From: Inhella proteolytica
GTDB lineage: Bacteria > Pseudomonadota > Gammaproteobacteria > Burkholderiales > Burkholderiaceae_C
Length of the DNA: 64,000 bases
Assembly (NCBI RefSeq): GCF_016093275.1
Contig: NZ_JAEDAK010000004.1
Location: forward strand, 186,001-250,000
Direction: 5' to 3'
A program made the position numbers and the translations under genes. How positions within the stretch are numbered: position 1 is the first letter of the stretch; every line of letters starts with the position of its first letter. Below are positions 9,876 to 18,614 of the stretch, piece by piece. The notes beneath the pieces are model-generated. The model was not told the DNA's origin. It saw only the letters and a program-made list of their open reading frames with translations, and searched no databases.

Positions 9876-10291
9876 CAGGGCTTGGGCTGGCGCTGACAGG
9901 CCATGCGGGCGTCCAGCAACGCTTGCTCTTCGGCGCGGCGTTGGGTCTGCTCGGCGACGCTCATCGTGCGGCCCTTCCAGCGCGCTTCCAGCGCATCGCC
10001 GCGCTTGTGCACCTCGGCCAGGCAGGTCTCCAGCGCAGGGCGGCGGGCTGCTTCGGCCGGGGCCTTGGCGGCGCGCTCGCAACGGTCGGCCTCGGCGGCA
10101 GCGCGCGCTAGGCCCTCATGCAGGGCCCGCATGGCCGTCTGCTGTTGCGCCTGGGGCAGTTGCGCCGGCTGCTTGGCGGCCAGCTCGCGCACCAGGCGGT
10201 CCTTCTCCGCCTCGTAGCGCCGGGTGCAGGCATCCTGGGCCTGCGCGGCCACACCCATCCCCAGCACGCCCAGCCAAGCCAGGCGCTTCAT
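9875..10291 (-). CDS. small secreted protein, function unknown
   Basis: A 138-residue protein beginning with a typical signal peptide ([19 protein letters not shown], cleavage after AQA). The mature part is charged and almost entirely helical by composition, with cysteines in [21 protein letters not shown] and MACQRQ. The helix and cysteine spacing resemble small periplasmic LprI-like or DUF1311-like proteins, but I cannot assign a family. It overlaps alr upstream (ATGA at 10288-10291) and arfB downstream (TGATG), so it is the middle gene of a three-gene minus-strand operon. Confidence 0.7.
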   Translation of the reverse strand: MKRLAWLGVLGMGVAAQAQDACTRRYEAEKDRLVRELAAKQPAQLPQAQQQTAMRALHEGLARAAAEADRCERAAKAPAEAARRPALETCLAEVHKRGDALEARWKGRTMSVAEQTQRRAEEQALLDARMACQRQPKP

Positions 10292-11418
10292 GGCTCCACC
10301 CGCACCGGCACGCGCGGCGCCAGCGCGCACATCAGCTCGTAGCCGATCGTGCCCGCACTGCGGGCCACCTCGTCGATGTCCAGCAGCGCCCCAGTGACGC
10401 CGCTGCGGCCCCAGAGCGTGACCTCGCTGCCGAAGCCGGCGTGCGGAAGTTCCGTCAGGTCCACCGCCAGCATGTCCATCGAGACGCGGCCGAGCGTGCG
10501 GCTGCGCTGGCCGTCCACCAGCACGGGCGTGCCGGTGGGGGCGTGGCGCGGATAGCCGTCGGCGTAGCCGCAGGCCACATTGCCCACGCGCATCGGGCGC
10601 TCGGCCACGAAGGCGCTGCCGTAGCCCACGCTCTCGCCGGGCTGCACCTCTTGAACGCTCAGCACTTTGGCGCGCAGGCTCATGGCGGGTTGCAGGCCCC
10701 AGTACGCGGCGTCGTGCTCGGGGTAGTCGGGCACGCCGCCATAGCCCATCACGCCGGGGCGTACCCAGTCGGCAGCGACGCTCATGCCCTCGCCCAGCGG
10801 CCGCTGCGCATGGCGCAACGTGGCGGCACTGTTGGCCAGGCTGCGCTCGCCCGGCAGGTCGGCCGTCGCGGCCTCGAAGGCGGCCAGCTGGGCGGCAATG
10901 CCGTCCTGCCCCAGGCGCAGCGCATCGGCGTCGGAGAAGTGGGTCATCAGCACCACGTCCTCCACCTGCGGCAGGCTGGCCAGGCGCTGCCAGGCGGCGC
11001 GAAAGGCCAGGGGCTTGAAACCCAGGCGGTTCATGCCGCTGTTGAGCTTGAGGAACACGCGCTGCGGCCACAGCACCTTGTGCGCGGCCAACCACTCCAG
11101 CTGCTCTTCGCAGTGGATGGCGTGCCAGAGGTGCAGGCGCGAGCACAGCTCCAGATCGCGCGGCTCGAACACGCCTTCGAGCAGCAGCACCGGGCCGCGC
11201 CAGCCCAAGGCACGCACGCGTTCGGCCTCGTTCAGATCGATGCAGGCGAAGCCGTCGGCCACCAGGCGCTGGGCCTCGAAGCATCGCTCGATGCCGTGGC
11301 CGTAGGCATTGGCCTTGACCACCGCCCAGACCCGCGCCCCACCGGCCAACTCGCGCGCCCGACCCAGGTTGTGAGAGAGCGCAGCGGTATGGATGAGGGC
11401 TTCAATCGGGCGGGGCAT
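10288..11418 (-). CDS. alr: alanine racemase
   Basis: A 376-residue PLP enzyme that interconverts L- and D-alanine for peptidoglycan. [10 protein letters not shown] near residue 35 carries the PLP-binding lysine, and the C-terminal barrel contains [15 protein letters not shown] and the RVSMDM segment typical of the family. Length is normal. ATG 11418 (MPRPIEAL) is preferred over an in-frame ATG at 11448 because sequence similar to known alanine racemases starts there. It heads a minus-strand operon with a secreted protein and arfB and is divergent from lplT, an arrangement familiar in Burkholderiales. Confidence 0.95.
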   Translation of the reverse strand: MPRPIEALIHTAALSHNLGRARELAGGARVWAVVKANAYGHGIERCFEAQRLVADGFACIDLNEAERVRALGWRGPVLLLEGVFEPRDLELCSRLHLWHAIHCEEQLEWLAAHKVLWPQRVFLKLNSGMNRLGFKPLAFRAAWQRLASLPQVEDVVLMTHFSDADALRLGQDGIAAQLAAFEAATADLPGERSLANSAATLRHAQRPLGEGMSVAADWVRPGVMGYGGVPDYPEHDAAYWGLQPAMSLRAKVLSVQEVQPGESVGYGSAFVAERPMRVGNVACGYADGYPRHAPTGTPVLVDGQRSRTLGRVSMDMLAVDLTELPHAGFGSEVTLWGRSGVTGALLDIDEVARSAGTIGYELMCALAPRVPVRVEP

Positions 11419-11476
11419 GCCGGCGATTCTGGCGTAAGGCTCTGTCAAGCGCGTCGGTTACGCTTCGCGCGTTTTT

Positions 11477-11494
11477 GGCCGCCAAGGGGCGGCC
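11477..11494. other. GC hairpin in lplT leader
   Basis: GGCCGCC, AAGG and GGCGGCC form a perfect 7-bp stem between the divergent alr and lplT genes, about 35 nt before the lplT start. A T-run precedes it on the plus strand, so on the minus strand it is stem followed by A-rich sequence; its role is unclear. Confidence 0.35.
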
Positions 11495-11529
11495 GTTCTT
11501 GTTGTACAGGCGGCATCCAACCCGGCGCG

Positions 11530-12795
11530 ATGAAAAAAGGCTTCTACACCATCATGTCGGCGCAGTTCTTCAGCTCGCTGGCTGACAACGCGCTGTTCAT
11601 CGCCGCCGTCGAACTGCTCAAACCCCTGGACCCAAGCGGCGCCCAGCGCGCCGCGCTGGTGCCGATGTTTGCGCTCTTTTACGTGCTCTTGGCGCCTTTT
11701 GTGGGCGCTTTTGCCGATGCCCTGCCCAAGGGCCGCGTGATGTTCATCGCCAACGGCATCAAGGTGGCGGGCTGTTTGATGATGCTGGTGGGCGTGCACC
11801 CGCTGCTGGCCTTCGCGGTGGTGGGCCTGGGCGCGGCGGCCTACTCGCCGGCCAAGTACGGCATCCTCACCGAGCTGCTGCCGCCCTCGCAGCTGGTCAA
11901 GGCCAATGGCTGGATTGAGGGCCTGACGATCGCTTCCATCATCCTGGGCGTGGTGCTGGGCGGGCAGCTGATCGGCCCGCACATTGCCCCGCACCTGATG
12001 GGCCTGGGCCTGCCCGGCATCGCCAGCGCGGCCGAGGCCGCCATCACCGCCATGGTGGGCCTGTACGTGCTGGCTGCGCTGTTCAACCTGAAGATCCCGC
12101 GCACCGAGGCGCCGCTGCGGCCAATGGGCGGCCCGCTGGACCTGGTGACGGACTTCATGCAGTGCAACCGCCGCCTGTGGCAGGACAAGCTGGGCCAGAT
12201 CTCGCTGGCCACCACCACGCTGTTCTGGGGCGTCAGCGGCAATCTGCGCTACATCGTGCTGGCCTGGGCCGGCGCGGCTTTGGGCTACACCACCACGCAG
12301 GCCTCCAGCCTAGTGGGCGTGGTGGCCATCGGCACGGCGCTGGGGGCGCTGGTGGCCTCCTGGACGATGAAGCTGGACCGCGCGGTCAAGGTCATTCCGC
12401 TCGGCATCGCGCTGGGCCTGACCGTGATCCTGCTCGTCGGCATTCGAGACGTGAAGCTCGCCGCGCCCTTCCTGACCCTGCTGGGCGCGCTGGGCGGCTT
12501 CCTGGTGGTGCCGATGAACGCCCTGCTGCAGCACCGCGGCCACAACCTGATGGGCGCCGGCCGCTCCATCGCCGTGCAGAACTTCAACGAGCAGGCCTGC
12601 ATCCTGGTGCTGGGCTTCCTGTACGTGGGGCTGACCGGCATCGGCCTGCATGCCTTTGCCGCCATCACCGCCTTCGGCCTGCTGGTGGCCGGGGTGATGG
12701 AGCTGATCCGCCGCTGGCATCTGCGCAATCTGCGTCGCCACCCGCAGGAGCTGGAGCGGCTGCTGGAGATCGCGCGCTGCGACGACTGCCACTGA
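11530..12795 (+). CDS. lplT: lysophospholipid transporter LplT (MFS)
   Basis: A 421-residue major facilitator with about 12 hydrophobic segments. The N-terminus (MKKGFYTIMSAQFFSSLADNAL) and the AYSPAKYGILTELLP and NGWIEGLTIASIILG segments match LplT, which flips lysophosphatidylethanolamine and related lysolipids across the inner membrane for reacylation. In Enterobacteria lplT is coupled to aas; no acyltransferase gene is adjacent here, so reacylation would have to be encoded elsewhere. The start is the ATG after the 111-bp intergenic region shared with alr. Confidence 0.92.
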   Translation: MKKGFYTIMSAQFFSSLADNALFIAAVELLKPLDPSGAQRAALVPMFALFYVLLAPFVGAFADALPKGRVMFIANGIKVAGCLMMLVGVHPLLAFAVVGLGAAAYSPAKYGILTELLPPSQLVKANGWIEGLTIASIILGVVLGGQLIGPHIAPHLMGLGLPGIASAAEAAITAMVGLYVLAALFNLKIPRTEAPLRPMGGPLDLVTDFMQCNRRLWQDKLGQISLATTTLFWGVSGNLRYIVLAWAGAALGYTTTQASSLVGVVAIGTALGALVASWTMKLDRAVKVIPLGIALGLTVILLVGIRDVKLAAPFLTLLGALGGFLVVPMNALLQHRGHNLMGAGRSIAVQNFNEQACILVLGFLYVGLTGIGLHAFAAITAFGLLVAGVMELIRRWHLRNLRRHPQELERLLEIARCDDCH

Positions 12796-12803
12796 GCGTT
12801 TGA

Positions 12804-13553
12804 TCAGTCGATCACCCGCAGCAGCAGCCGCGCGGCATCCAGCGTGAACTCGCCGCGCGCAATGCCGGCGCGCACCTCGTCGGGCGTCCACAGGGCGAAG
12901 GCCCTGACCTCGCCGTCCTGGTTCTGCGGCACCCGGCCCGGCGGCACGGTGACTTGGGCCGTCAGCAGGCGCTCCTGCAGATAGCCCAGGCCCTGCGCGT
13001 CGGACACCGGGCGGCGGCTGAACAGTTCGGGGCCGACGCGCACGGGGCCCAGCTCGGCCAGTTGCAGGCCGGCTTCTTCCCAGGTCTCGCGCACCAGCGC
13101 CTCGCGCGGGCGCTCGGCGGCGCTGACCATGCCGCCCACCAGGGTGTCCCACAGGTTGGGGTCCTCGGCCTTGCTGGCGGCGCGCTGCTGCAGCCACAGT
13201 CGGCCGTCGGGGCTCCAGCCGATCAGGTGCACGGCCAGCGTGGGCACGCCCAGCACGCGCGCGCAGCCGCGCTCGATGGCCACGGGGCCGGCCGGATGGG
13301 CCACGCGCACGGCCTCGTCGCGCCAGCGCCCGGACAGGCCCAGGGCGCGCAGGCGTGCGGCCAGCTCGGTCAGATGGGCGGCGGGGTCGGGCGCGGCGGG
13401 CTGCAGCACCAGGCCGCTGGCAGCCAGCTGCTCCAGCACCACAGGCGGAGCGCTGCCCCAGGGGGTTTCGGCGCCGGCCCAGTGCAGCGGGCTGCGCGCC
13501 TGGGCGGGCGCCTGGTCGGCGCGGGCATCGAGTTCCTTCAGCATGGCGTGCAT
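12804..13553 (-). CDS. Nudix hydrolase with DUF4743-type N-terminal domain
   Basis: About 249 residues. The Nudix box is complete: GGMVSAAERPREALVRETWEEAGL fits Gx5Ex7REUxEExGU, which binds divalent metal for hydrolysis of nucleoside-diphosphate-linked substrates. About 100 residues precede the Nudix fold, as in thiamine-pyrophosphate-related Nudix proteins carrying DUF4743; that assignment is by architecture only. The start is uncertain: ATG 13553 is used here, ATG 13544 and GTG 13589 are alternatives, and none has a clear ribosome site. It is convergent with lplT (8-bp gap) and divergent from the TonB-like gene. Confidence 0.87.
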   Translation of the reverse strand: MHAMLKELDARADQAPAQARSPLHWAGAETPWGSAPPVVLEQLAASGLVLQPAAPDPAAHLTELAARLRALGLSGRWRDEAVRVAHPAGPVAIERGCARVLGVPTLAVHLIGWSPDGRLWLQQRAASKAEDPNLWDTLVGGMVSAAERPREALVRETWEEAGLQLAELGPVRVGPELFSRRPVSDAQGLGYLQERLLTAQVTVPPGRVPQNQDGEVRAFALWTPDEVRAGIARGEFTLDAARLLLRVID

Positions 13554-13651
13554 CTTCGCCGCCACGGCGCAGCCTCTGCGGGTTGCCACCAGCAGCCATG
13601 ACGAAAGCCATGGTTCATGCTGGGCGCGTCATCACCTTGGGAGGACCCACC

Positions 13652-14302
13652 ATGCAATTCGCTTCCAAACCGCACGCCAGCAGCTCGCGCCTGAGCGGCC
13701 TGGGTTTCGTCATCGTGCTGCACCTGCTGATGATCTGGGCCTTGGCCAACGGCCTGGTGCAGAGGATCGTCAAGCCGGCTCCGCACGAAACCGAGGTCAC
13801 CGTGGTGCCGCAGAAGGAGCTCCCCAAGGAACTGCCCAAGCCGGTGGTGCGCGAGTTCGAGCCGCCCAAGGCGCCCCTGCCCTGGATGCCGCCGACCGAG
13901 CCCTTCGAAGTCTCCGCCCCACAGGACAAGGCGATCAGCACCAACCCCGCCGCCGAACCGCCCGCCCCCAGCGGGCCGACGACGGGCACCACGCAGGCGG
14001 CGGCCGAACCTACCCTGCCGGCCACCGCGCCGGTCGCCCAATCCGCCAGCATGCTCTGCCCGCAGATGGGCCGCCCCGAGCTGCCGGCGCTGGGCGTCGA
14101 GGGTCTGGCCAGCTTCCGCGTGCTGGGCACGGTGCGCAACGGCCGGGTGGTGGCGGTGGAGCTGACGGCGCTGCGCGCCCTGAGCGACCGCCGTGCCATG
14201 CGCCAGCTGGCCCAGGTGCTGGAGCGCACGGTGCGCGAGACCTACCAGTGCGGCAGCAGCAACGGTCAGTTCACGCAGGACTTCGATTTCCGCATCGACT
14301 GA
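13652..14302 (+). CDS. TonB-like energy-transducer family protein
   Basis: A 216-residue protein with one N-terminal membrane segment (LGFVIVLHLLMIWALANGLV), a proline-rich periplasmic stretch (PQKELPKELPKPVVREF, residues about 45-130) and a C-terminal domain of about 85 residues with two cysteines (SMLCPQMG, ETYQCG). This is the TonB layout, in which the C-terminus contacts outer-membrane receptors and the N-terminus sits with ExbB/ExbD, but no exbB or exbD is adjacent and the C-terminal domain is diverged. GGGAGG at 13639-13644 supports ATG 13652. The gene ends at a strong hairpin terminator. Confidence 0.75.
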   Translation: MQFASKPHASSSRLSGLGFVIVLHLLMIWALANGLVQRIVKPAPHETEVTVVPQKELPKELPKPVVREFEPPKAPLPWMPPTEPFEVSAPQDKAISTNPAAEPPAPSGPTTGTTQAAAEPTLPATAPVAQSASMLCPQMGRPELPALGVEGLASFRVLGTVRNGRVVAVELTALRALSDRRAMRQLAQVLERTVRETYQCGSSNGQFTQDFDFRID

Positions 14303-14321
14303 CGGGGCACGCAGACCCAGC

Positions 14322-14349
14322 AAAAGGGCCACCTTGGGGTGGCCCTTTT
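14322..14349 (+). terminator. rho-independent terminator, likely bidirectional
   Basis: AAAAGGGCCACC, loop TTGG, GGTGGCCCTTTT: a perfect 12-bp stem with a T-run on one side and an A-run on the other. It lies between the convergent TonB-like and SGNH hydrolase genes and can stop transcription from both sides. Confidence 0.9.
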
Positions 14350-14425
14350 GCTTGCAGACGCGGTGGGTTCAGGGCGGCACACCCAGCCGGGTCCCGCATG
14401 ACGGGACCCGTCCTTCGGTCCGATC

Positions 14426-15364
14426 TCAGCCGCGTCGCCCGCGCCCACCCGTCGGCGCCGCCGCCACCAGCGGCTTGCCGCTCAGCACCGCCTCGATGTG
14501 CAGGCTCCAGGCCCGCGCGATCTTGAAGCAGCCGCTGTGGTTCAGATGGATCTCGTTGTGCCAGTCGCCGCTGATGCCGCTGCTTCCCAAGGCCGCCGGG
14601 GCGATCGGCACCTGGGTCGAATCGAACACATGCAGCTGCGGGTAGCCGTCCTTGTCGGCCGCGCAGGCCTTCAGCAGGGTGGCCAGCTTGGAGAGCATCA
14701 AGCGGCTCATGGCGGCCCAATCCGCCTGCGGAATGGCATAGGCCTTCAATGCCGGGTAGAGCCAGGGGCCGGACGCGTCCTCGGCTCCCGCGGGGCGGGG
14801 CGTGGGCACGGCATAGCAGTGCATGAAGATGGGCTTGCCCTTGTTCGGGCCGTCGTCGCGCAGGCTCAGCACATGCTTGAGATTGGCGCGCAGGTACTCG
14901 CAGTAGGTGGCCCAGCCCTCTTCCGAGAAGTAGCGGCTCACGCCGGCGCTGGGGGGGCCCCATTCGGTCTGCTTGCGCAGCAGGCGCAGCGTCAGCGGGG
15001 TGATCTCGCCGCTGGGCAGGCTGGCCGGCACCTGGGCCGCAGCCACCAGGTCGTTGCCGCCCACGCTGAGCAGCACGCCATCCCAAACCACCTCGCCGTC
15101 GAGCAGGCGCACGAAGTCGGGCGCACCTTCCAGATCCACCATGCGGCGCAGTGCGTTGTGGTGGCCCGCGCAGCTCACCGCCAGCGTGGGCTGGCTGAAC
15201 ACCAGCTCCTCGAGCAGATTGGCGTGGGCATCGACGCGCTGGGCGGCGAAGGAGAACCAGGAATCTCCATGCGCCAGCAGCTTCCAGCGGAAGTTGGACA
15301 GCTCGCTGCGACGCTTGAACTCGTCGGGCGTCAGGCAGACCAGGTGTTCGAACCGAGACTCCAT
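14426..15364 (-). CDS. SGNH/GDSL-type hydrolase-like protein
   Basis: A 312-residue protein. The blocks of the SGNH fold are recognisable in order: GDSWFSF (block I with the candidate nucleophile serine), SVGGNDL (GxND, block III) and DWHNEIHLN near the C-terminus (DxxH-like, block V). Such enzymes are esterases or lipases acting on diverse esters. No signal peptide is seen, so it is probably cytoplasmic. I start it at ATG 15364 (MESRFEHL) because GGGGGAG lies 6 nt upstream; an in-frame ATG five codons earlier overlaps that ribosome site. It is convergent with the TonB-like gene across a terminator. Confidence 0.75.
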   Translation of the reverse strand: MESRFEHLVCLTPDEFKRRSELSNFRWKLLAHGDSWFSFAAQRVDAHANLLEELVFSQPTLAVSCAGHHNALRRMVDLEGAPDFVRLLDGEVVWDGVLLSVGGNDLVAAAQVPASLPSGEITPLTLRLLRKQTEWGPPSAGVSRYFSEEGWATYCEYLRANLKHVLSLRDDGPNKGKPIFMHCYAVPTPRPAGAEDASGPWLYPALKAYAIPQADWAAMSRLMLSKLATLLKACAADKDGYPQLHVFDSTQVPIAPAALGSSGISGDWHNEIHLNHSGCFKIARAWSLHIEAVLSGKPLVAAAPTGGRGRRG

Positions 15365-15494
15365 CGGGCGCTCCCCCATTGACCCCAGGCAGGGCGGCGC
15401 GATTGTGGGGCCAAAAGAAGGGGGGTAAAGATCACCCGGGTGCGGGGCTTCCCGTAGTGGCTACCATCCCAGCCCACAAGGGAGAAGAGACACG

Positions 15495-16235
15495 ATGCAC
15501 GCACCGCGCCGCTACTGGCTGGGCTGCGCCGCCTCATGGGGCCTGGCGGGCCGTGCCCTGAGCGCTTCCACCGAGCCCCCGGTGCAGCTGCACGTGGTGG
15601 GCAGCGAGGACCCACCCTTTCGCATCTTCGAAGGCGGCCGGGCCCGCGGCCTGTATTTCGACCTGCTGCGCGCCGCCGCGGAACGCGCCGGCTGGGTGCT
15701 GACGATCGAGGCCGTGCCGCCGGCGCGCGCCCTGCAGATGCTGGAGCGCGGCGCTGCCGACGCCATGGTGGGCCCGCTGCGCACGCCCGAGCGCGAACGC
15801 TTCCTGCACTACAGCCGCATCACCCTGCCGCCCGAGGACAAGGCCTTCTACACACGCCGCAATGCCGCGCCGCTGGACAGCCTGGACGACCTGCAGGGCC
15901 TCCTGATCGGCGTGCAGCGCGGCAAGCGCTACGGCCGCAGCTTCGACGAGGACCGCCAGCTGCGCCGCGTCGAGGTCTCCGAGTACCGCAGCGCGCTCAC
16001 CATGGTGGAGCTGAACCGCCTGGACGTGGCCGTGGTGCCGGAACGCCAGGGTGACCGCATCGTCGGCACGCTGGGCCTCAAGCTCGTCAAGCAGCCGCTG
16101 CGCCTGCCCGGCGAGACGCCCTACCTGGTGCTGTCGCGCCAGTCGCGCTGGGTGAGCCGCCTGCCCGAACTGGAGCGCGCCTTCGACCAGCTGCACCGCG
16201 ACGGCAGCTGGGCCGAGATCCTGCAGCGGTACTAG
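15495..16235 (+). CDS. periplasmic substrate-binding protein, SBP_bac_3 family
   Basis: A 246-residue protein with an N-terminal export signal (hydrophobic stretch to about residue 24) and the fold of family-3 solute-binding proteins: EDPPFRIFEGGRARGLYFDLLRAAAERAGW, then a hinge and the IGVQRGKRYG segment. Relatives bind amino acids or act as orphan sensors. No ABC permease or ATPase gene is adjacent, so it may be an orphan binding protein. Its TAG stop lies inside the CTAG target duplication of the MITE-like element that follows, so the insertion sits immediately behind an intact gene. Confidence 0.83.
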   Translation: MHAPRRYWLGCAASWGLAGRALSASTEPPVQLHVVGSEDPPFRIFEGGRARGLYFDLLRAAAERAGWVLTIEAVPPARALQMLERGAADAMVGPLRTPERERFLHYSRITLPPEDKAFYTRRNAAPLDSLDDLQGLLIGVQRGKRYGRSFDEDRQLRRVEVSEYRSALTMVELNRLDVAVVPERQGDRIVGTLGLKLVKQPLRLPGETPYLVLSRQSRWVSRLPELERAFDQLHRDGSWAEILQRY

Positions 16236-16498
16236 GGCCTGTTCACACTACACGAAGCCACCGCGTTGCCATCCAGAAAGGGCGCCAACGAGGCGCGAAA
16301 CGAAGCCGGGGTAGGCCCCCGGCGAGGCTTCGCAACGAAGTGGGCACCCTTTCTGGTGGCAACCCGGAGGGAATGGGGCTATCCGGCCGCCATGCGTCGT
16401 TGCAGCGCTTGCCCAGACGCGAGTCTGGGCATCGCACTGCGCCTAACCTGGCGGCCGGATCGCCCCATTCGCGGGGCCTCGCGTAGTGTGAACAGGCC
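16236..16498. mobile_element. 263-bp MITE-like element, CTAG-flanked, no coding capacity
   Basis: The ends are perfect inverted repeats: GGCCTGTTCACACTAC at 16236-16251 and GTAGTGTGAACAGGCC at 16483-16498. CTAG occurs immediately outside both ends (16232-16235 and 16499-16502), as expected for a 4-bp target duplication of an IS5-type transposase that prefers YTAR. The interior is almost entirely self-complementary: arms 16265-16285/16343-16363 and 16372-16392/16449-16469 (20 of 21 paired in the second), with a nested stem GCCCAGAC/GTCTGGGC at 16411-16418/16423-16430. No ORF of note lies inside. The parent transposase is not in the window, so family assignment is inference. Confidence 0.8.
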
Positions 16499-16529
16499 CT
16501 AGCATCAATGCCCCCAACCGGAGCCCACC

Positions 16530-17015
16530 ATGAGCAGCATCTACGAATTCCAGGCCACCTCCATCCAGGGCAAGCCGGTGGCGCTGAAGGACTACAAGGG
16601 CCGCGTGCTGCTGATCGTCAACACCGCCAGCGCCTGCGGATTCACGCCCCAGTTCGGCGGGCTGGAACAGCTCTGGAAGGACTACGAGGCGCGTGGCCTG
16701 GTGGTGCTGGGCTTCCCCAGCAACGAGTTCGGCGGCCAGGACCCGGGTTCGAACGACGAGATCGCCAGCTTCTGCCAGATGAACTACGGCGTCAGCTTCC
16801 CGATGATGGCCAAGGTGGAGGTGAACGGCGGCAACGCCCACCCGCTCTGGCAATGGCTGAAGAAGGAAAAGAAAGGCCTGCTGGGCACCGAGGGCATCAA
16901 GTGGAACTTCACGAAGTTCCTGATCGGCCGTGACGGCACGGTGCTGGAGCGCTACGCCCCCACCGACACCCCCGAGAAGCTGCGCGCCGACATCGAAAAG
17001 GCCCTCGCCGCCTGA
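16530..17015 (+). CDS. glutathione peroxidase family protein
   Basis: A 161-residue thioredoxin-fold peroxidase. NTASACGFTPQF holds the peroxidatic cysteine (C36, in place of selenocysteine), and the FPSNEFGGQ and KWNFTKFLI motifs supply the conserved glutamine, tryptophan and asparagine. It reduces hydrogen or lipid peroxides; bacterial cysteine forms often use thioredoxin rather than glutathione. There is no signal peptide. GGAG upstream supports ATG 16530. The stop overlaps the ghrA start (TGATG at 17013-17017), so the two are co-translated. Confidence 0.93.
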   Translation: MSSIYEFQATSIQGKPVALKDYKGRVLLIVNTASACGFTPQFGGLEQLWKDYEARGLVVLGFPSNEFGGQDPGSNDEIASFCQMNYGVSFPMMAKVEVNGGNAHPLWQWLKKEKKGLLGTEGIKWNFTKFLIGRDGTVLERYAPTDTPEKLRADIEKALAA

Positions 17016-17929
17016 TGCGCGTCACCGTCTGCCTGCCCGAAGGGACCAGCCGCTGGGCTGCCGAGCTGCAGCAGGCGCTGGGGCCGGGCGCCACGGTCGA
17101 GCCCTGGCAAGCCGGCCAGGCCCCGGCCGATTACGCCGTGCTGTGGAAGCCGCCGGCCGAGTTCCTGTCCGCACAGCCGCGGCTCAAGGCCCTGTTCGCC
17201 GCCGGTGCCGGGGTGGACGCCCTGCGCACCCTGCCCCTGCCCGCCGGCGTGCCCCTGGTGCGCCTGGAAGACGCCGGCATGGGCGTGCAGATGGCCGAGT
17301 ACGTGCTGCACGCGCTCTTGCGCTGGTACCGCGGTTTTGACCGCTACGCCAACCAGGCCGCTGCGGCCGCCTGGTGGCCGCAGCCGCCGCAGCGCAAGGC
17401 CGACTGGACCGTGGGCTTGCTCGGCTACGGCCAGCTGGCGCAGCCGGTGGCGCAGGCGCTGCGCGGCCTGGGCTTTCCGGTGCAGGCCTGGGCGCGCAGC
17501 GCGCGCGCGGCCGACCTGCCCCTGTTCGCCGGCCCGGAGGGCCTGGCGCCCTTCCTGCGCAGCAGCCGCGTGCTGGTGGCCCTGCTGCCGCTGACGGAGG
17601 CCACGCGCGGCTTGATCAACACCGAGCTGCTGAACCAATTGCCCGATCAGGCCTATCTGATCAACGTGGCGCGTGGTGGCCTGGTGGTGGAGGCCGACCT
17701 GCTGGCCGCGCTGGACAGCGGCCATCTGGCCGGCGCGGCGCTGGACGTGTGCACGCCCGAGCCCGCCCCGCCCAACCACCCCTTCTGGCGCCACCCGCGC
17801 ATCCAGCTCACGCCTCACATCGCGGCGGCCACCTTGCGCGAGGAAGCGGTGGCGCAGATCGCCGCCAAGATCCGCGCGCTCGAAGCGGGCCAGCCCATCA
17901 GCGGCGTGGTGGGCGCGGACGGTTACTGA
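17015..17929 (+). CDS. ghrA: glyoxylate/hydroxypyruvate reductase A
   Basis: A 304-residue D-2-hydroxyacid dehydrogenase of the GhrA branch. The NAD(P) loop is VGLLGYGQLAQPVAQAL; NVARGGLVVEADLLAALDSGHLAGAALDV and LTPHIAAAT provide the catalytic arginine and histidine. It reduces glyoxylate to glycolate and hydroxypyruvate to glycerate in the cytosol. It overlaps the glutathione peroxidase gene by one base and runs 7 bp into the convergent Crp/Fnr-type gene. Confidence 0.92.
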   Translation: MRVTVCLPEGTSRWAAELQQALGPGATVEPWQAGQAPADYAVLWKPPAEFLSAQPRLKALFAAGAGVDALRTLPLPAGVPLVRLEDAGMGVQMAEYVLHALLRWYRGFDRYANQAAAAAWWPQPPQRKADWTVGLLGYGQLAQPVAQALRGLGFPVQAWARSARAADLPLFAGPEGLAPFLRSSRVLVALLPLTEATRGLINTELLNQLPDQAYLINVARGGLVVEADLLAALDSGHLAGAALDVCTPEPAPPNHPFWRHPRIQLTPHIAAATLREEAVAQIAAKIRALEAGQPISGVVGADGY

Positions 17930-18573
17930 ATCAACAGGCAGCCGTAGCGGCTGCGCAGGCCCTGCGCACGCAGCCACTCATTGGCCGTCTGCCGCGTCAC
18001 CCCCGCCAGCGCCGCCAGTTCGGCCTGCGTGGCGCGCACCCGCAGGCCCTCGGCACAGGGTTCGCCGCGTTCGCGCTGCAGCTGCTCCAGCGCCAGCCTC
18101 AGGCGCTCGGGCGCGCGGCGGTGGCGGGCGGCTTCCAGCTGGTGCAGGGTGCCGTCGAAGCGGCGTGCGAACTCGGCCAGCAGCGCACGGGCAAAGCCAG
18201 GGTGCTCGTCCATCAAGAGCCGGTAGGCCGCCGCACCGATCACCAGCACCCGGCTGGGGCGTGCGGCCACCGCCTCGTAGCGGCTGGGCAGCCCGGCCAC
18301 GAAGGCGCCCAGGCCGAACAGCAGCGGCGGCTGCACATGCTCCAGCACCGAAACCTGGCCGTCCGGCGCGGTGAAGCGGCTCTCGATCTCGCCGCTCAGC
18401 AGCGCATAGAAGGCCTGCACCGGCGTGCCCTGCGCGAACAGGGTGCGGCCCGCGCGCAGGCTGCGCAGCGCCAGCAGTGGCGCCAGCTGCGCCTGGGGCT
18501 GCAGCTGCAGGCGGGGGAAGTTGCCCTGCAGCACCTGCTGCAAGGCCTCCAGCACGTCGATCTGTGTCGGCAT
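17923..18573 (-). CDS. Crp/Fnr family transcriptional regulator
   Basis: A 216-residue regulator with an N-terminal cyclic-nucleotide-binding-like beta barrel (LRAGRTLFAQGTPVQAFYALLSGEIE, VLEHVQPPLLFGLGAFVAGLPSRYEAVA) and a C-terminal winged helix (VRATQAELAALAGVTRQTANEWLRAQG). No Fnr-type N-terminal cysteine cluster is present, so the effector is not an iron-sulfur cluster; cAMP binding cannot be judged. ATG 18573 gives the usual family length. It is divergent from the DUF2332 gene with only 41 bp between starts, so it may control that gene and itself. Confidence 0.9.
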   Translation of the reverse strand: MPTQIDVLEALQQVLQGNFPRLQLQPQAQLAPLLALRSLRAGRTLFAQGTPVQAFYALLSGEIESRFTAPDGQVSVLEHVQPPLLFGLGAFVAGLPSRYEAVAARPSRVLVIGAAAYRLLMDEHPGFARALLAEFARRFDGTLHQLEAARHRRAPERLRLALEQLQRERGEPCAEGLRVRATQAELAALAGVTRQTANEWLRAQGLRSRYGCLLIQ

Positions 18574-18614
18574 GCCGACATTTTCGGGTGCCGGCCGCCG
18601 CGCACACTGCGGCC

